A stretch of DNA of 64,000 nt from Microbacterium testaceum (GTDB taxonomy: Bacteria; Actinomycetota; Actinomycetes; Actinomycetales; Microbacteriaceae). The notes beneath the pieces were generated by a model, which worked only from the letters and a program-made list of their open reading frames with translations, did not search any database and was not told where the DNA came from. A program made the position numbers and the translations under genes. Of the stretch, positions 49,498-57,812 are shown piece by piece. The stretch lies in the NCBI RefSeq assembly GCF_003075375.1, contig NZ_QDFT01000007.1, positions 47,907 to 111,906 of the forward strand. The letters run 5' to 3'. How positions within the stretch are numbered: the stretch's first letter is position 1; every line of letters starts with the position of its first letter.

Positions 49498-49980
49498 TTA
49501 CGCCGCGGACGCCGCTTCGTCGGTGAGGGCATCCACCCGGGCGACCTGTTCGTTCGCGGCCTTGGTGGTCTGCTGGAGGAAGTCGGCGAGGTCGATCTCG
49601 ATCTGCGAGTCGAGGCTGGTGATGATGCGTCGGCACGTCTCGTCGAATCGCGCGAGCTGCGACCACGGCTCTTTCTCGAGGTCGACCGCGAGGTGGATGT
49701 GGTTGACGCGACGGTCATCCTGGTCCGACTCGCGCCGCAGGATCTCGCGGCGGACGAGCCGCTCGACCATGGTCGTGACCCCCGCGGAGGTCACCCCGAG
49801 GTGCTGGGCCAGGGCGGACGGACGGATGCCGGGGTTCGCGCCGACGTAGGCGAGCGCCTTGGCGTCGAGTTCGTTGACGCCGAGCTGCTTGCGGGCCTGC
49901 GCTGCGGCCTCGTCGCGTGAGCGGCAGAACTGGATCAGGGCCGTCATGAGAGGCGAGGTGTCGCCGGTCTCTTCCGTCAT
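49498..49980 (-). CDS. MarR-family transcriptional regulator
   Basis: 160 residues from MTEETGDTSPLM; a GTG-type upstream extension is less likely. Winged helix with GIRPSALAQHLGVTSAGVTTMVERL and wing RRESDQDDRRVNHIHL; helical dimerisation parts at both ends. It is divergent from a small membrane protein and a DUF7882 gene across an AT-rich region with MarR-type half-sites, which it probably represses. Inducer unknown. Confidence 0.9.
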   Translation of the reverse strand: MTEETGDTSPLMTALIQFCRSRDEAAAQARKQLGVNELDAKALAYVGANPGIRPSALAQHLGVTSAGVTTMVERLVRREILRRESDQDDRRVNHIHLAVDLEKEPWSQLARFDETCRRIITSLDSQIEIDLADFLQQTTKAANEQVARVDALTDEAASAA

Positions 49981-50012
49981 CGGTCCGCTCCCCTTCTGTC
50001 GGTCGGACGCCC

Positions 50013-50100
50013 CCACTATATCTAACGAGCTTAGGTACCGGCTCTAGCGGTCAGTCTTCGTGAATGTCAGTGTTCGTAATCATTAGTTCACTTAAATACC
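50013..50100. promoter_or_regulatory. AT-rich divergent regulatory region with two MarR-type sites
   Basis: Far lower GC than its surroundings. CTAACGAGCTTAG has CTAA/TTAG half-sites around five bases; ATTAGTTCACTTAAAT has the ACTTAA half-site common in MarR operators with an imperfect partner. They lie between the divergent MarR and small-membrane-protein genes. Confidence 0.55.
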
Positions 50101-50162
50101 TGCTAGGCTACAGATCACCGAGGTTGATCATCCTCGGTCGACACGAAGAAGGGAACGTCCCG

Positions 50163-50327
50163 ATGACCAGCACCGCCCTCACCACGACCGCACCGCTGCG
50201 GCACCGTTCCACCTTCGTGCCCACCGCCGGCGCCGTCGCCGGTTCGCGTCTGGCCGCCGTCGTCGTCTGGGCCAGCGTCGCGACGTGCGCCCTGAGCGCC
50301 GCCGTCGTCCTCCCCCTCGTTTTCTGA
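50163..50327 (+). CDS. 54-residue single-span membrane protein
   Basis: Starts at ATG 50163 behind GAAGGGAAC; the longer frame upstream crosses the operator region and is rejected. Thr/Ala-rich N-terminus (MTSTALTTTAPLRHRSTFVP), then one span VVVWASVATCALSAAVVLPLVF to the C-terminus. It precedes the DUF7882 gene by 27 bp and is likely co-transcribed under the MarR regulator. No family recognised. Confidence 0.6.
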   Translation: MTSTALTTTAPLRHRSTFVPTAGAVAGSRLAAVVVWASVATCALSAAVVLPLVF

Positions 50328-50354
50328 CAAACCCGCACCACCAGGAGTCCTCTC

Positions 50355-50696
50355 ATGGGCACGCTCTTCTACAGCTCCGACTCGCAGCCGATCACCATCG
50401 ACGACCGCCTCCTGCAGTACCTGCAGGTGGTTCTGTCGACCAAGCTCCGCCGCGGCGAATCCTTCACCATCACGTGGACCGACGAAGCCGCCGGCCACAA
50501 GCGCACGACCCTGTGGATCCAGCCGTCGATCTCGATGCGCTTCCAGTACACCGCCGTCGAGGCCGCTCCCCTGTCGGGCGGGTACCTGCGCCAGCTCGCC
50601 GATCAGGCGTCGATGTCCTCGGGCCTGCTGCTCAACGCGGCCACCTGGCAGCAGAACGAGGACGCGCATCGCGTCCAGCTGCTCGCCGCCGCCTGA
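50355..50696 (+). CDS. DUF7882 family protein
   Basis: 113 residues with the family start MGTLFYSSDSQPITIDDRLL, core LQVVLSTKLRRGESFTITWTD and TTLWIQPSISMRFQYTA. Relatives in Microbacteriaceae are often mislabelled as ATP-dependent DNA ligase; no ligase motif is present here. An AGGAG site lies before the ATG. Function unknown. Second gene of a probable MarR-controlled unit and followed by a terminator. Confidence 0.8.
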   Translation: MGTLFYSSDSQPITIDDRLLQYLQVVLSTKLRRGESFTITWTDEAAGHKRTTLWIQPSISMRFQYTAVEAAPLSGGYLRQLADQASMSSGLLLNAATWQQNEDAHRVQLLAAA

Positions 50697-50711
50697 CGCT
50701 CCCCCGCACGC

Positions 50712-50744
50712 AAATGCCGCCTCACCTTCGTGGGGCGGCATTTT
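50712..50744 (+). terminator. terminator after the DUF7882 gene
   Basis: AAATGCCGCCTCAC, loop, GTGGGGCGGCATTTT with a U-run on the plus strand. Confidence 0.88.
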
Positions 50745-50825
50745 CGCGCGGTGAAACGGTGTCGCCGCCCCACCCCGCGGCATGTTCGCGCGGGCGTGCG
50801 AAGGCGGCGCCACCGCCGCACAACG

Positions 50826-50868
50826 CACGAGACGCCGCCCCGCGATGAAGCGGAGCGGCGTCCTCGTG
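50826..50868 (-). terminator. terminator of the HtrA protease gene
   Basis: CACGAG..GCCGC..CGC and GCG..GCGGC..CTCGTG pair in an interrupted stem just beyond the protease stop. Confidence 0.65.
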
Positions 50869-50885
50869 CCGGGAAGCGGCGGAAC

Positions 50886-52427
50886 TCAGCTGGTCGGCAT
50901 CGAACCGAGGGTGACCTCGGCCGTCCGCTGCTGACCGTTGCGCAGGTAGGTGACCTGCGCCTGGGACCCGGCGGCCAGGGCGCGCACCTGCGCCGTGAGG
51001 TCGATCGAGTTGGTGACCGGGATGCCGTTGAACTCGGTGATGACGTCACCCTTCTGCAGGCCCGCGGCTTGCGCGGCACCGCCGCTGACGGCCTCGGCCA
51101 CGTACGCGCCGGTGGTGGTCGCGCCCTGCTGGGACGCGGCATCCTGGACCGAGGCACCCAGCAGACCGTGGGTGGCCGAACCGTTCTCGATGATCTCGGT
51201 CGAGATGCGCTTGGCGATGTCGGAGGGGATCGAGAAGCCGACGCCGATGTTGCCCGACTGGCCGCCCGACGACGACCCGCCGGCGCTGGCGATGGCGACG
51301 TTGATGCCGATCAGCTTCCCCTCGTCGTCGACGAGCGCGCCGCCGGAGTTCCCGGGGTTGATGGCGGCATCCGTCTGGATGACGGCGATCTTGATCGTCT
51401 GATTGGTCGACTGCGACTGCTGACCCTGGCCGAAATCGAAGCGGAACGGGCTCTCCTGCCCGGGCTCGGTCTGCTGCTGGTCGGAGCCGTCCGACGGGGC
51501 GGCCGACGAAGCGACCTGGATCGAGCGGTTCAGAGCGCTGACGATACCGGTGGTCACCGTGTTCGGCAGGTCGAGAGGGGCGCCGACGGCGACGGTGTTG
51601 TCGCCGACGTTGAGCTTCGACGAGTCGCCGAACTCGATCGGGGTCAGTCCCGAGGCGTTCTCGAGCTTGATCACGGCGAGGTCGTACGTGGGGTCGGTGC
51701 CGACGACGGTCGCGGCGTACACCTTGCCGTCGCTCGTGGTGACCGAGATGCGGGCGTTCCCGGTCTGGCCGTCAAGGGTGACGACGTGCGTGTTGGTCAG
51801 GACGTAGCCGTCCGCGCTCAGCACGACGCCCGATCCGGTTCCGCCGGCCTGCGAGCCGGTCGCGCTGATGGTGACGACGCTGGGCACGACCTTGCTGGCG
51901 ACCGCGGCGGTGGCGTTGACGTCCTGCGGGTCGTTGACCGTGATGGCGGTGGGGCCCGAGACGGTGGACGCGTTCGAGCCGCCCCACAGGCTGAGGCCCG
52001 CATAGGTGCCGCCCAGGCCCGCGCCGCCGCCGACGAGGGCCGCGGCCACGAGCAGGGCCGCGATGCGCGGCGCCGAGCTCTTCTTGCGGGGTTTGTCGGT
52101 GGATACCGTGTCAGGCATCGCGAGCGTGGGGTGCGCGTTCGTGGCGCCCGGGCCGAAGGCCTGACCGGTCGGTGCGGTGGCGCCCGTGGGGGCCGAGGCG
52201 TAGCCGGGGTGCGCCGAGCCCGCCGCGGGTGCGGGCCAGGCGGCGGCCGCCGCGGCCGGCGAGCGCGTCGGCACGGGGGGCACGTCGTAGCGCGGGGCGG
52301 GGGCGGGGGTGCTCTCGCCGAGGTTCGGGGCGTCGTGGCGCGGCGACGTGGGGACGCCGCCGTGCGCGTCGGCCGTGTTGTGGCTGTGGTCGTTACCCTC
52401 GGGACGGTTGTCCGTGGTGTCGCTCAT
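50886..52427 (-). CDS. HtrA/DegP-like serine protease with PDZ domain
   Basis: 513 residues from MSDTTDNRPEG, behind AAGGAG. A Pro/Ala-rich cytoplasmic region of about 115 residues precedes one membrane span (IAALLVAAALVGGGAGLGGTY). The outside trypsin-like domain has the triad His near 212 (TNTHVV), Asp near 247 (YDLAVIKL) and Ser near 358 (INPGNSGGAL). A PDZ domain closes the protein (LLGASVQDA...GLQKGDVITEFNGIPV). Acts in envelope protein quality control. Monocistronic. Confidence 0.95.
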   Translation of the reverse strand: MSDTTDNRPEGNDHSHNTADAHGGVPTSPRHDAPNLGESTPAPAPRYDVPPVPTRSPAAAAAAWPAPAAGSAHPGYASAPTGATAPTGQAFGPGATNAHPTLAMPDTVSTDKPRKKSSAPRIAALLVAAALVGGGAGLGGTYAGLSLWGGSNASTVSGPTAITVNDPQDVNATAAVASKVVPSVVTISATGSQAGGTGSGVVLSADGYVLTNTHVVTLDGQTGNARISVTTSDGKVYAATVVGTDPTYDLAVIKLENASGLTPIEFGDSSKLNVGDNTVAVGAPLDLPNTVTTGIVSALNRSIQVASSAAPSDGSDQQQTEPGQESPFRFDFGQGQQSQSTNQTIKIAVIQTDAAINPGNSGGALVDDEGKLIGINVAIASAGGSSSGGQSGNIGVGFSIPSDIAKRISTEIIENGSATHGLLGASVQDAASQQGATTTGAYVAEAVSGGAAQAAGLQKGDVITEFNGIPVTNSIDLTAQVRALAAGSQAQVTYLRNGQQRTAEVTLGSMPTS

Positions 52428-52575
52428 GGGATGCTCCTTCTTCCAGGCGCTTCTACGATGACCTCGGATCCTGTGGGCCACCTATGACGAGCGTGAGCCG
52501 CCTCTATGGGTCTAGCAGGTACACACCCCATGGCATTCCCGCTTGCGCCGGTCGGGTGTGCGGCATCCTGGATCC

Positions 52576-53781
52576 ATGCAGCAGATCCCCGGCGCCTGGC
52601 AGCGCACCGCCCGCGGTGCGGGGCTCCTCGCGCCCGACGGCTCCTCCGTTCCGACGATCTTCGCCGAGATGAGCGCGCTCGCCACGGCGACCGGTGCGCT
52701 CAACCTCGGCCAGGGCTTTCCCGACCAGAACGGACCGGAGGCGGTGATGGATGCCGCGCGCCGCGCGATCGCGGACGGCGTCAACCAGTACGCCCCGGGC
52801 CGCGGTTTCCCCGAGCTGCTCGCCGCGATCGCGGAGCACCAGCAGCGGTTCTACGGCATCTCGCTCGACCCCGCCCGCGAAGTGCTCGTGACGGTGGGCG
52901 CGACCGAGGGCCTGGCGGCGACGCTGCTCGCGCTGGTCGACTCCCCCGACGACGAGGTCGTCGTCTTCGAGCCGTACTACGACTCGTATGCCGCGTGCGT
53001 GGCGCTGTCGGGGGCGAGGCTCGTCCCGGTGCCGCTGCGGTGGCCGGATTTCCAGCCCGACCTCGAGCGATTGGCATCCGCCGTCTCGGATCGAACGCGC
53101 GTAATCCTCGTCAACGATCCCCACAATCCGACGGGCACGGTGTTCTCGCGCGAGGTGCTCGACGAGATCGTGCGCCTGGCGCACCTGCATGACGCCGTCA
53201 TCGTGACCGACGAGGTCTACGAGCACCTCGTCTTCGATGGTCCGCACGTGCCGATCGCGACCCTGCCCGGGGCGGCGGAGCGCACCCTGTCGATCTCGTC
53301 GGCGGGCAAGACGTTCTCGCTCACCGGGTGAAAGACGGGGTGGGTGACCGGCCCCGCCGAACTGGTGTCGGCCGTGCTCGCGGTCAAGCAGTTTCTGACG
53401 TACGTGGGCGCCTCGCCCTTCCAGCCGGCGATCGCGGTGGGGCTGCGCCTGCCCGACGAGTTCTTCGCGTCGGTGGCGTCCGAGATGGCGGCCAAGGCCG
53501 CGCTGCTCGGCACGGGTCTGCGCGCGGCCGGGTTCGACGTGTCGACGCCGGGCGGGTCGTATTTCACGGTGGTGGATGCCGCCCCCCTCGGCGCCACGGA
53601 CGCCGACACGTTCTGCCGCGAGCTGCCCGATCGCGCCGGGGTGGTCGGCATCCCGCTCACCGCTTTCGTCTCGCCCGCGCATCGCGATCAGTACCGGACC
53701 CTCGTGCGTTTCGCCGCCTGCAAGCGCGTGGAGGTGCTCGCCGACGCGGCCGAGCGTCTCGCCGCCATGCCGCGCACCTGA
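52576..53781 (+). pseudogene. class I/II aminotransferase interrupted by an in-frame TGA
   Basis: PLP aminotransferase of the kynurenine/methionine aminotransferase type (LNLGQGFPDQNGP, NQYAPGRGFPEL, NDPHNPTGTVFS, TDEVYEHLVFDG). The PLP lysine is K245 in SSAGKTFSLTG. Right after it, codon 252 is TGA (53329-53331) where the family has Trp (TGWKTGW). Without it the frame continues intact to 53781 (401 codons), including KTGWVTGPAEL and the C-terminal TLVRFAACKR. One G-to-A change (TGG to TGA) explains it. CATCCT six bases before the ATG is a plausible leaderless promoter. Pseudogene, sequencing error or readthrough are open. Confidence 0.88.
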
Positions 53782-53807
53782 TCGCTCGCCCCGGTCGCTG
53801 AGCCGCC

Positions 53808-53832
53808 GATCACCCCGCGGGGTGATCTTTTC
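53808..53832 (+). terminator. terminator after the aminotransferase
   Basis: Perfect 20-bp palindrome GATCACCCCGCGGGGTGATC followed by TTTT on the plus strand. Confidence 0.8.
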
Positions 53833-53929
53833 GTCGCGGTAACGGGGACGACGAAACACGAAATGCGCCCGTGGTACTTTTCCGCAGAACGAGGTTTTCG
53901 CCGCCGCGTTCTGGGGGGAAGTACGAAGA

Positions 53930-54148
53930 ATGTCTCGAAGAAAAAGCACGCACGATTCGCGACCCGTTCGCGTCGTCGAGCTCTACGGAAAAGACCTGCG
54001 GTGGGAGAGCGCGGAACCGCATCTGCGCCTGACCGACGAAACCGTCGCGCGTCTGACGCGCGAGGGCTACACGATGGCGCTCGTGCGCGTGGGGCTGTGG
54101 CGCACGCGTCGCGTGTCGCTCATCCGCCACGCGCAGCGACTGTCCTGA
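53930..54148 (+). CDS. 72-residue basic hypothetical protein
   Basis: Highly basic small protein (MSRRKSTHDSRPVRVVELYGKDLRW ... LWRTRRVSLIRHAQRLS is its pattern end to end). Secondary-structure-like alternation suggests a compact alpha/beta domain; family not recognised. GGGGGAAG precedes the ATG. The about 80 bases upstream are relatively AT rich, as for a promoter. It converges on the nitrilase-family gene with six bases between stops. Confidence 0.55.
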   Translation: MSRRKSTHDSRPVRVVELYGKDLRWESAEPHLRLTDETVARLTREGYTMALVRVGLWRTRRVSLIRHAQRLS

Positions 54149-54154
54149 GACTCG

Positions 54155-54961
54155 TCAGCGCGGCGTGACCCGAAAGCGCCGCAGCTCGAGAGCCGGATTG
54201 ACGCGCCGCACGCGCGCGATGGCCTGCGGGTCGACGTGCGCCACCGCGATGTCGGTGGCGGTACCGACCTGGGCGATCGCGACCCCCTGCGGGTCGACGA
54301 TCATCGAATGCCCGACGCCGAGGGGCGGGGTGTGGTCCGCCGCGGCGACGAAGAACGTGTTCTCGATCGCCCGCGCCTGCAGCAGCGTCTGCCAGTGGTG
54401 TTCTTTGAGCGGACCGCGCACCCATTCGGCGGGCACCAGAGCGACGTCGACGCCCGCGTCGGCGAGCAAGCGCGCCACCTCCGGAAACCGCAGGTCGTAA
54501 CAGGTCATCAGGCCGAACCGCAGGCCGTCGACGACGAAGGTCTGCGCAGGGGCGAGTTCGCCGGCCTCGATCCAGTCGGACTCCCGCTGGCCGAAGGCGT
54601 CATACAGGTGGAGCTTTCGATAAACCGCTCGGATGCCGTCGCCCCCGACCGCCACGACCGTGTTGCGCACGCGTCGGCCGTCGTCGGCCTTCTCGAGCAG
54701 CCCCGCCACGATGACGACATCGAGGTCGGCGGCCAGGGCCGTCAGGGTGCGGACGAAGGGTCCGTCCAGGTCTTCGGCGTTCTCGGCGAGCGAGGCGTCG
54801 AACGGGTTGACGAAGTAGCTCGAGTACTCCGGATAGACGATCACCCGCGCGCCGCGTCGCGCTGCCGCGTGCGCCGCGGTCTCGATGTCGTCGAGGTTGC
54901 TCTGCCGAGACGCGACGGGGGCGAACTGGGCCACGGCGATGCCGACGGTGTCGTGGTTCAT
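54155..54961 (-). CDS. carbon-nitrogen hydrolase (nitrilase superfamily amidase)
   Basis: 268 residues from MNHDTVGIAVAQFAPV. The Glu-Lys-Cys triad is complete: E45 in YPEYSSYF, K116 in YRKLHLYD and C154 in LMTCYDLRFPE. This resembles the Nit2/omega-amidase and predicted amidohydrolase group acting on small amides. A longer upstream frame overlaps the next gene and is rejected. Its ATG overlaps the stop of the DUF6328 gene by four bases, so the two are co-translated. Confidence 0.92.
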   Translation of the reverse strand: MNHDTVGIAVAQFAPVASRQSNLDDIETAAHAAARRGARVIVYPEYSSYFVNPFDASLAENAEDLDGPFVRTLTALAADLDVVIVAGLLEKADDGRRVRNTVVAVGGDGIRAVYRKLHLYDAFGQRESDWIEAGELAPAQTFVVDGLRFGLMTCYDLRFPEVARLLADAGVDVALVPAEWVRGPLKEHHWQTLLQARAIENTFFVAAADHTPPLGVGHSMIVDPQGVAIAQVGTATDIAVAHVDPQAIARVRRVNPALELRRFRVTPR

Positions 54962-55476
54962 CGCGTGCTCCCTCTCGCCCGGCGTCGGACGGACACCGGC
55001 ACCACGATCCACAGTACGAGGATGATCAGCCCCAGCACGACCCCCGCGGCCGTGCCCGCCGCGAGACTCACGACCACGTCGAACACGAACACCACCACCC
55101 CGACGAGCAGCAGCGACACGAGGGTGAGCGCGCCGCGCAGGCAGTTGTGCCCCGTTCGCACAAGGGCCGGCTTGACCTGCAGATGGAACACCGCGCGGTG
55201 CAGCGCGACCGGCGCGAGAGCGACCACCGCGCTCAGCGCCGCGAGGCAGACGAGCACCAAATAGAACGTCCGCTGCGTCGGCGACAGGTCGGCGAACGAG
55301 GACTGGAACGCGAGCGCCAGCAGAAAGCCGGTCAGGATCTGCGTGCCCGTCTGAAGCACCCGGAGTTCCTGCAGAATCTCGTTCCAATTGCGGTCGGCCC
55401 TCTGCGCGGGCGTTTCGGGGCGTCCGTCGTCGAGATCGTCGAATGTGTTGCTCACCGGCCTATTCTCTCGCGACAC
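54958..55476 (-). CDS. DUF6328 family membrane protein
   Basis: 172 residues from GTG 55476; GTG 55455 (VSNTFDDLDDG) is an equally possible start. Signature NWNEILQELRVLQTGTQILTG, then four spans, the last two tightly spaced (ALTLVSLLLVGVVVFVFDVV, AGVVLGLIILVLWIVVPV), and a basic C-terminus. Unknown function; often near transport or stress genes in actinobacteria. Coupled to the nitrilase-family gene. Confidence 0.85.
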   Translation of the reverse strand: MSRENRPVSNTFDDLDDGRPETPAQRADRNWNEILQELRVLQTGTQILTGFLLALAFQSSFADLSPTQRTFYLVLVCLAALSAVVALAPVALHRAVFHLQVKPALVRTGHNCLRGALTLVSLLLVGVVVFVFDVVVSLAAGTAAGVVLGLIILVLWIVVPVSVRRRARGSTR

Positions 55477-55497
55477 TCCCGGGCGGTATGCCCGGAT

Positions 55498-55526
55498 TTG
55501 CCATGTCGTTCATCTCGGCGTAATGT
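55498..55526 (+). promoter_or_regulatory. promoter of initiator tRNA
   Basis: TTGCCA (55498-55503), 17-base spacer, TAATGT (55521-55526), 12 bases before the mature tRNA. A good sigma-70-type match. Confidence 0.75.
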
Positions 55527-55538
55527 TTTCTCTTGTGC

Positions 55539-55612
55539 CGCGGGGTGGAGCAGCTCGGTAGCTCGCTGGGCTCATAACCCAGAGGTCGTAGGTTCAAATC
55601 CTGCCCCCGCAA
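55539..55612 (+). tRNA. initiator tRNA-fMet (anticodon CAT)
   Basis: 74 bases without CCA. Initiator marks are present: an unpaired C1-A72 end (CGCGGGG against CCCCGCA) and three G-C pairs in the anticodon stem (CTGGG, loop CTCATAA, CCCAG). Confidence 0.97.
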
Positions 55613-55618
55613 CAAGAA

Positions 55619-55657
55619 GAAGGCCCCGGATCGCAAGATCCGGGGCCTTCTGCCTTT
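55619..55657 (+). terminator. terminator of tRNA-fMet
   Basis: GAAGGCCCCGGATC, loop GCAA, GATCCGGGGCCTTC, then a CTTTT run. Confidence 0.9.
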
Positions 55658-55741
55658 TCCGGATGCCAGCCCTCTCGCGTCGCAGGTTCACCCAATCCGG
55701 CGCCGATTTCACCTGGGGATAACCCCCGTCGACGGGGCCAC

Positions 55742-55760
55742 GCGTTCTTAGCTAGAACGC
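55742..55760 (+). promoter_or_regulatory. perfect palindrome directly before the type VII-like cassette
   Basis: GCGTTCTTAGCTAGAACGC: 7-bp arms around five bases, ending one base before ATG 55761. A possible -10 (TTAGCT) lies in its centre. A bound repressor would block transcription and start. Confidence 0.65.
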
Positions 55761-56051
55761 ATGTCAACGTTCTCGGTCGATCCCGATGCCCTCACGAGCA
55801 CCGCCGGTGTCGCGCGCAAGCTCGTCGACGCGGCGGCTGCCGGCACTCCGACGGAGCGTCCTGCCGACGTCGGCCACGACATCCTCGCCGACGCCATCGG
55901 TCATTTCGCCTCACGCACCGATGACGCGTGGCGCGCTCGCGTCGATGACCTGCGCCGTATTCCCGACGCGCTGGACGACAGCGCGTCGACGTACGAGAAC
56001 GCCGACAACGAGGCAGCCGCAGTGGTGCGACGAGCGGACGGGGGGCTGTGA
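55761..56051 (+). CDS. EspC-like type VII secretion target protein
   Basis: 96 residues, mostly helical. It begins TFSVDPDALTSTAGVARKL and ends with SASTYENADNEAAAVVRR, matching the ESX/EspC-type secretion-target pattern with a Y-x-x-x-D/E motif (YENAD) near the end of the second helix. No W-x-G in the turn. First gene behind a perfect palindrome. Its stop overlaps the next start (TGATG), so it is made with the hydrolase, probably as its secretion partner. Confidence 0.75.
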   Translation: MSTFSVDPDALTSTAGVARKLVDAAAAGTPTERPADVGHDILADAIGHFASRTDDAWRARVDDLRRIPDALDDSASTYENADNEAAAVVRRADGGL

Positions 56052-57811
56052 TGCTCGGCTCGATGTCGACCGACCCCGCGGTTCTCGTCCCCGGCTCCCC
56101 CGCATCGATCGACACGGCCATCCGGGGGTGGAAGGCTCGCGCTGACCACGCCGAAGAGAACCGGCTGGCCCTCACGAAACTGGCCGTGCCCGACGGGTGG
56201 CAGGGTTCGGCTCCCGTCGCGTTCACCGACCACATCCGCAAGGTCGCCTCGACCTGGATGCCACTGCAGCAGTCCCTCACCGTCGCCTCCGGCGCCCTGC
56301 AGGAGTACAGCTCGACCCTGACGTGGGCCCGGGATCAAGCAGGCGTCGCGATCGACACGTGGCTGCAGGCGAAACGGGCCGAAGAACAGGCCCCCCTCCT
56401 CCCCACCACGCAGGCGGCCGCCGCCGAGGTCGAAGCTCTGCGAGAGAAGGCGTGGTCGATCCTGCGCCACGCGCAGACGCGCGTCGCCGAGGCGGGTGAC
56501 CGCGCGGCAGGCATCATCCGCACGGCCGCCGCACAGCCCGAGCTGACACCCGCAGCGTGGCAGCGCGTCGGCGAGACCGTCTCGACACCGGAGCAGGCCG
56601 CCGCGCTTCTCGCCTCGCTTTCCGCGTCCGACATCGACGACGTCCTCGCGGCGCGTCCCGACCTCGTCGCTCTGCTGCAGCAGCTGAATCCTGAGGCGGT
56701 GAATCAGTGGTGGAGCGCATTGTCGACGGGCGCGCAACATGCGCTGATCATGTACGCGCCCCGCGTTATCGGCAATCTTGAGGGTGTCACCTACGGTGCG
56801 CGCGACAGAGCCAACCGCCTCGCGCTCGACCAACACATTATCGACGCAGAGGCGCGCGCCGCGGCAGCTCGATCTCCCATGCCGTTGTTTCCTCCCCCCT
56901 CCGAGGGGCAGGTCATCGAATGGGCCAAAAGAGCGGAAGCTGCCGAAGAAGACGCGGAGGCCCTCAGGAAAATTCGCGAAAGCTTGCTCGCGACCGAAGA
57001 CAGCGTTCCACGGTCACTGATCTCGCTCACTGACGATCACCCCCCTCTCGCGGCAGTCGCAATCGGAGATATGGATCGAGCGACGAATGTTACTTTCGCG
57101 ATTCCGGGCATGGGGTCGTCGGCGGCAGGTCTTCCCGATTGGGCCGGGACGGCTCAGGACGTGTATACAGCGCAAGCGTCTGCCGATCCACACGCTCAAC
57201 TTGCCGTCGTCGCTTGGCTGGGATACAAGGCGCCGCCTGTCCCATCCTTTGACGACCCAGATTTGGGCGTCTTGCATTCCGAGCTAGCCGAGGAAGGCGG
57301 ACGCAGGCTCGACTCGGCGCTAGCGGGCTTCAACGCAACGAATGCGACTTCCACGCTGAACGTTCTGGCGCACAGCTACGGAACTACGACAGCATCGTTC
57401 GCACTGTCGGAGGGCGACGCTCATGTCGACACTTTTGTATCCGTCGGAAGTGCCGGCTTGACCCCGAGCGTCGATAATGCAGCCGATCTTCATGCTGACC
57501 GAGTCTTCGCTGGGCAGGCGCGCGATGTCTCCCCCCTGTCCAACGATGGTGGAGACCAGTGGGCATGGGTTGGGAGGATTGGAGGTGATCATCCCGTTGA
57601 TCCCACGGTTGAGTCCTTCGGCGCTGTGAGGTTTGGCGTCGACACCCCGGGAAGCAATCTCGCGCCGGTTCTCGATCACAATGCGTCAACTGAGACGTCG
57701 AACGGATACCTGGATTTGGGAACGGAATCACTCTTCAATGTGGCCTTCGCAACGACGGGGCAAGGTCAACAGGTCACTCCATACGTCCCGCCGGCGCGGG
57801 CGAAAGGTTGA
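56051..57811 (+). CDS. WXG-like / DUF1023 alpha/beta-hydrolase, probable type VII effector
   Basis: About 586 residues (ATG 56051; GTG 56048 possible). The N-terminal 110 residues form a WXG-type helical hairpin with WQGSAPVAFTDHI at the turn, then a long helical linker. The hydrolase domain at about 340-560 is DUF1023-like: TFAIPGMGSSAAGL, nucleophile VLAHSYGTTTAS near 440, SVGSAGL, and a C-terminal DHNAST histidine. Third-position GC falls from about 56.7 kb, unlike the first third of the gene. Likely an exported lipase or esterase effector; no secretion ATPase is nearby. Confidence 0.82.
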   Translation: MLGSMSTDPAVLVPGSPASIDTAIRGWKARADHAEENRLALTKLAVPDGWQGSAPVAFTDHIRKVASTWMPLQQSLTVASGALQEYSSTLTWARDQAGVAIDTWLQAKRAEEQAPLLPTTQAAAAEVEALREKAWSILRHAQTRVAEAGDRAAGIIRTAAAQPELTPAAWQRVGETVSTPEQAAALLASLSASDIDDVLAARPDLVALLQQLNPEAVNQWWSALSTGAQHALIMYAPRVIGNLEGVTYGARDRANRLALDQHIIDAEARAAAARSPMPLFPPPSEGQVIEWAKRAEAAEEDAEALRKIRESLLATEDSVPRSLISLTDDHPPLAAVAIGDMDRATNVTFAIPGMGSSAAGLPDWAGTAQDVYTAQASADPHAQLAVVAWLGYKAPPVPSFDDPDLGVLHSELAEEGGRRLDSALAGFNATNATSTLNVLAHSYGTTTASFALSEGDAHVDTFVSVGSAGLTPSVDNAADLHADRVFAGQARDVSPLSNDGGDQWAWVGRIGGDHPVDPTVESFGAVRFGVDTPGSNLAPVLDHNASTETSNGYLDLGTESLFNVAFATTGQGQQVTPYVPPARAKG

Positions 57812-57812
57812 G

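Noticed and set aside
50355..50696. ATP-dependent DNA ligase, the label often given to DUF7882 proteins
   Set aside because: At 113 residues it lacks the KxDG nucleotidyl motif and every other ligase motif.
53329..53331. Selenocysteine insertion at the aminotransferase TGA
   Set aside because: The expected residue is Trp, no SECIS-like hairpin follows, and no selenocysteine genes are in the window.
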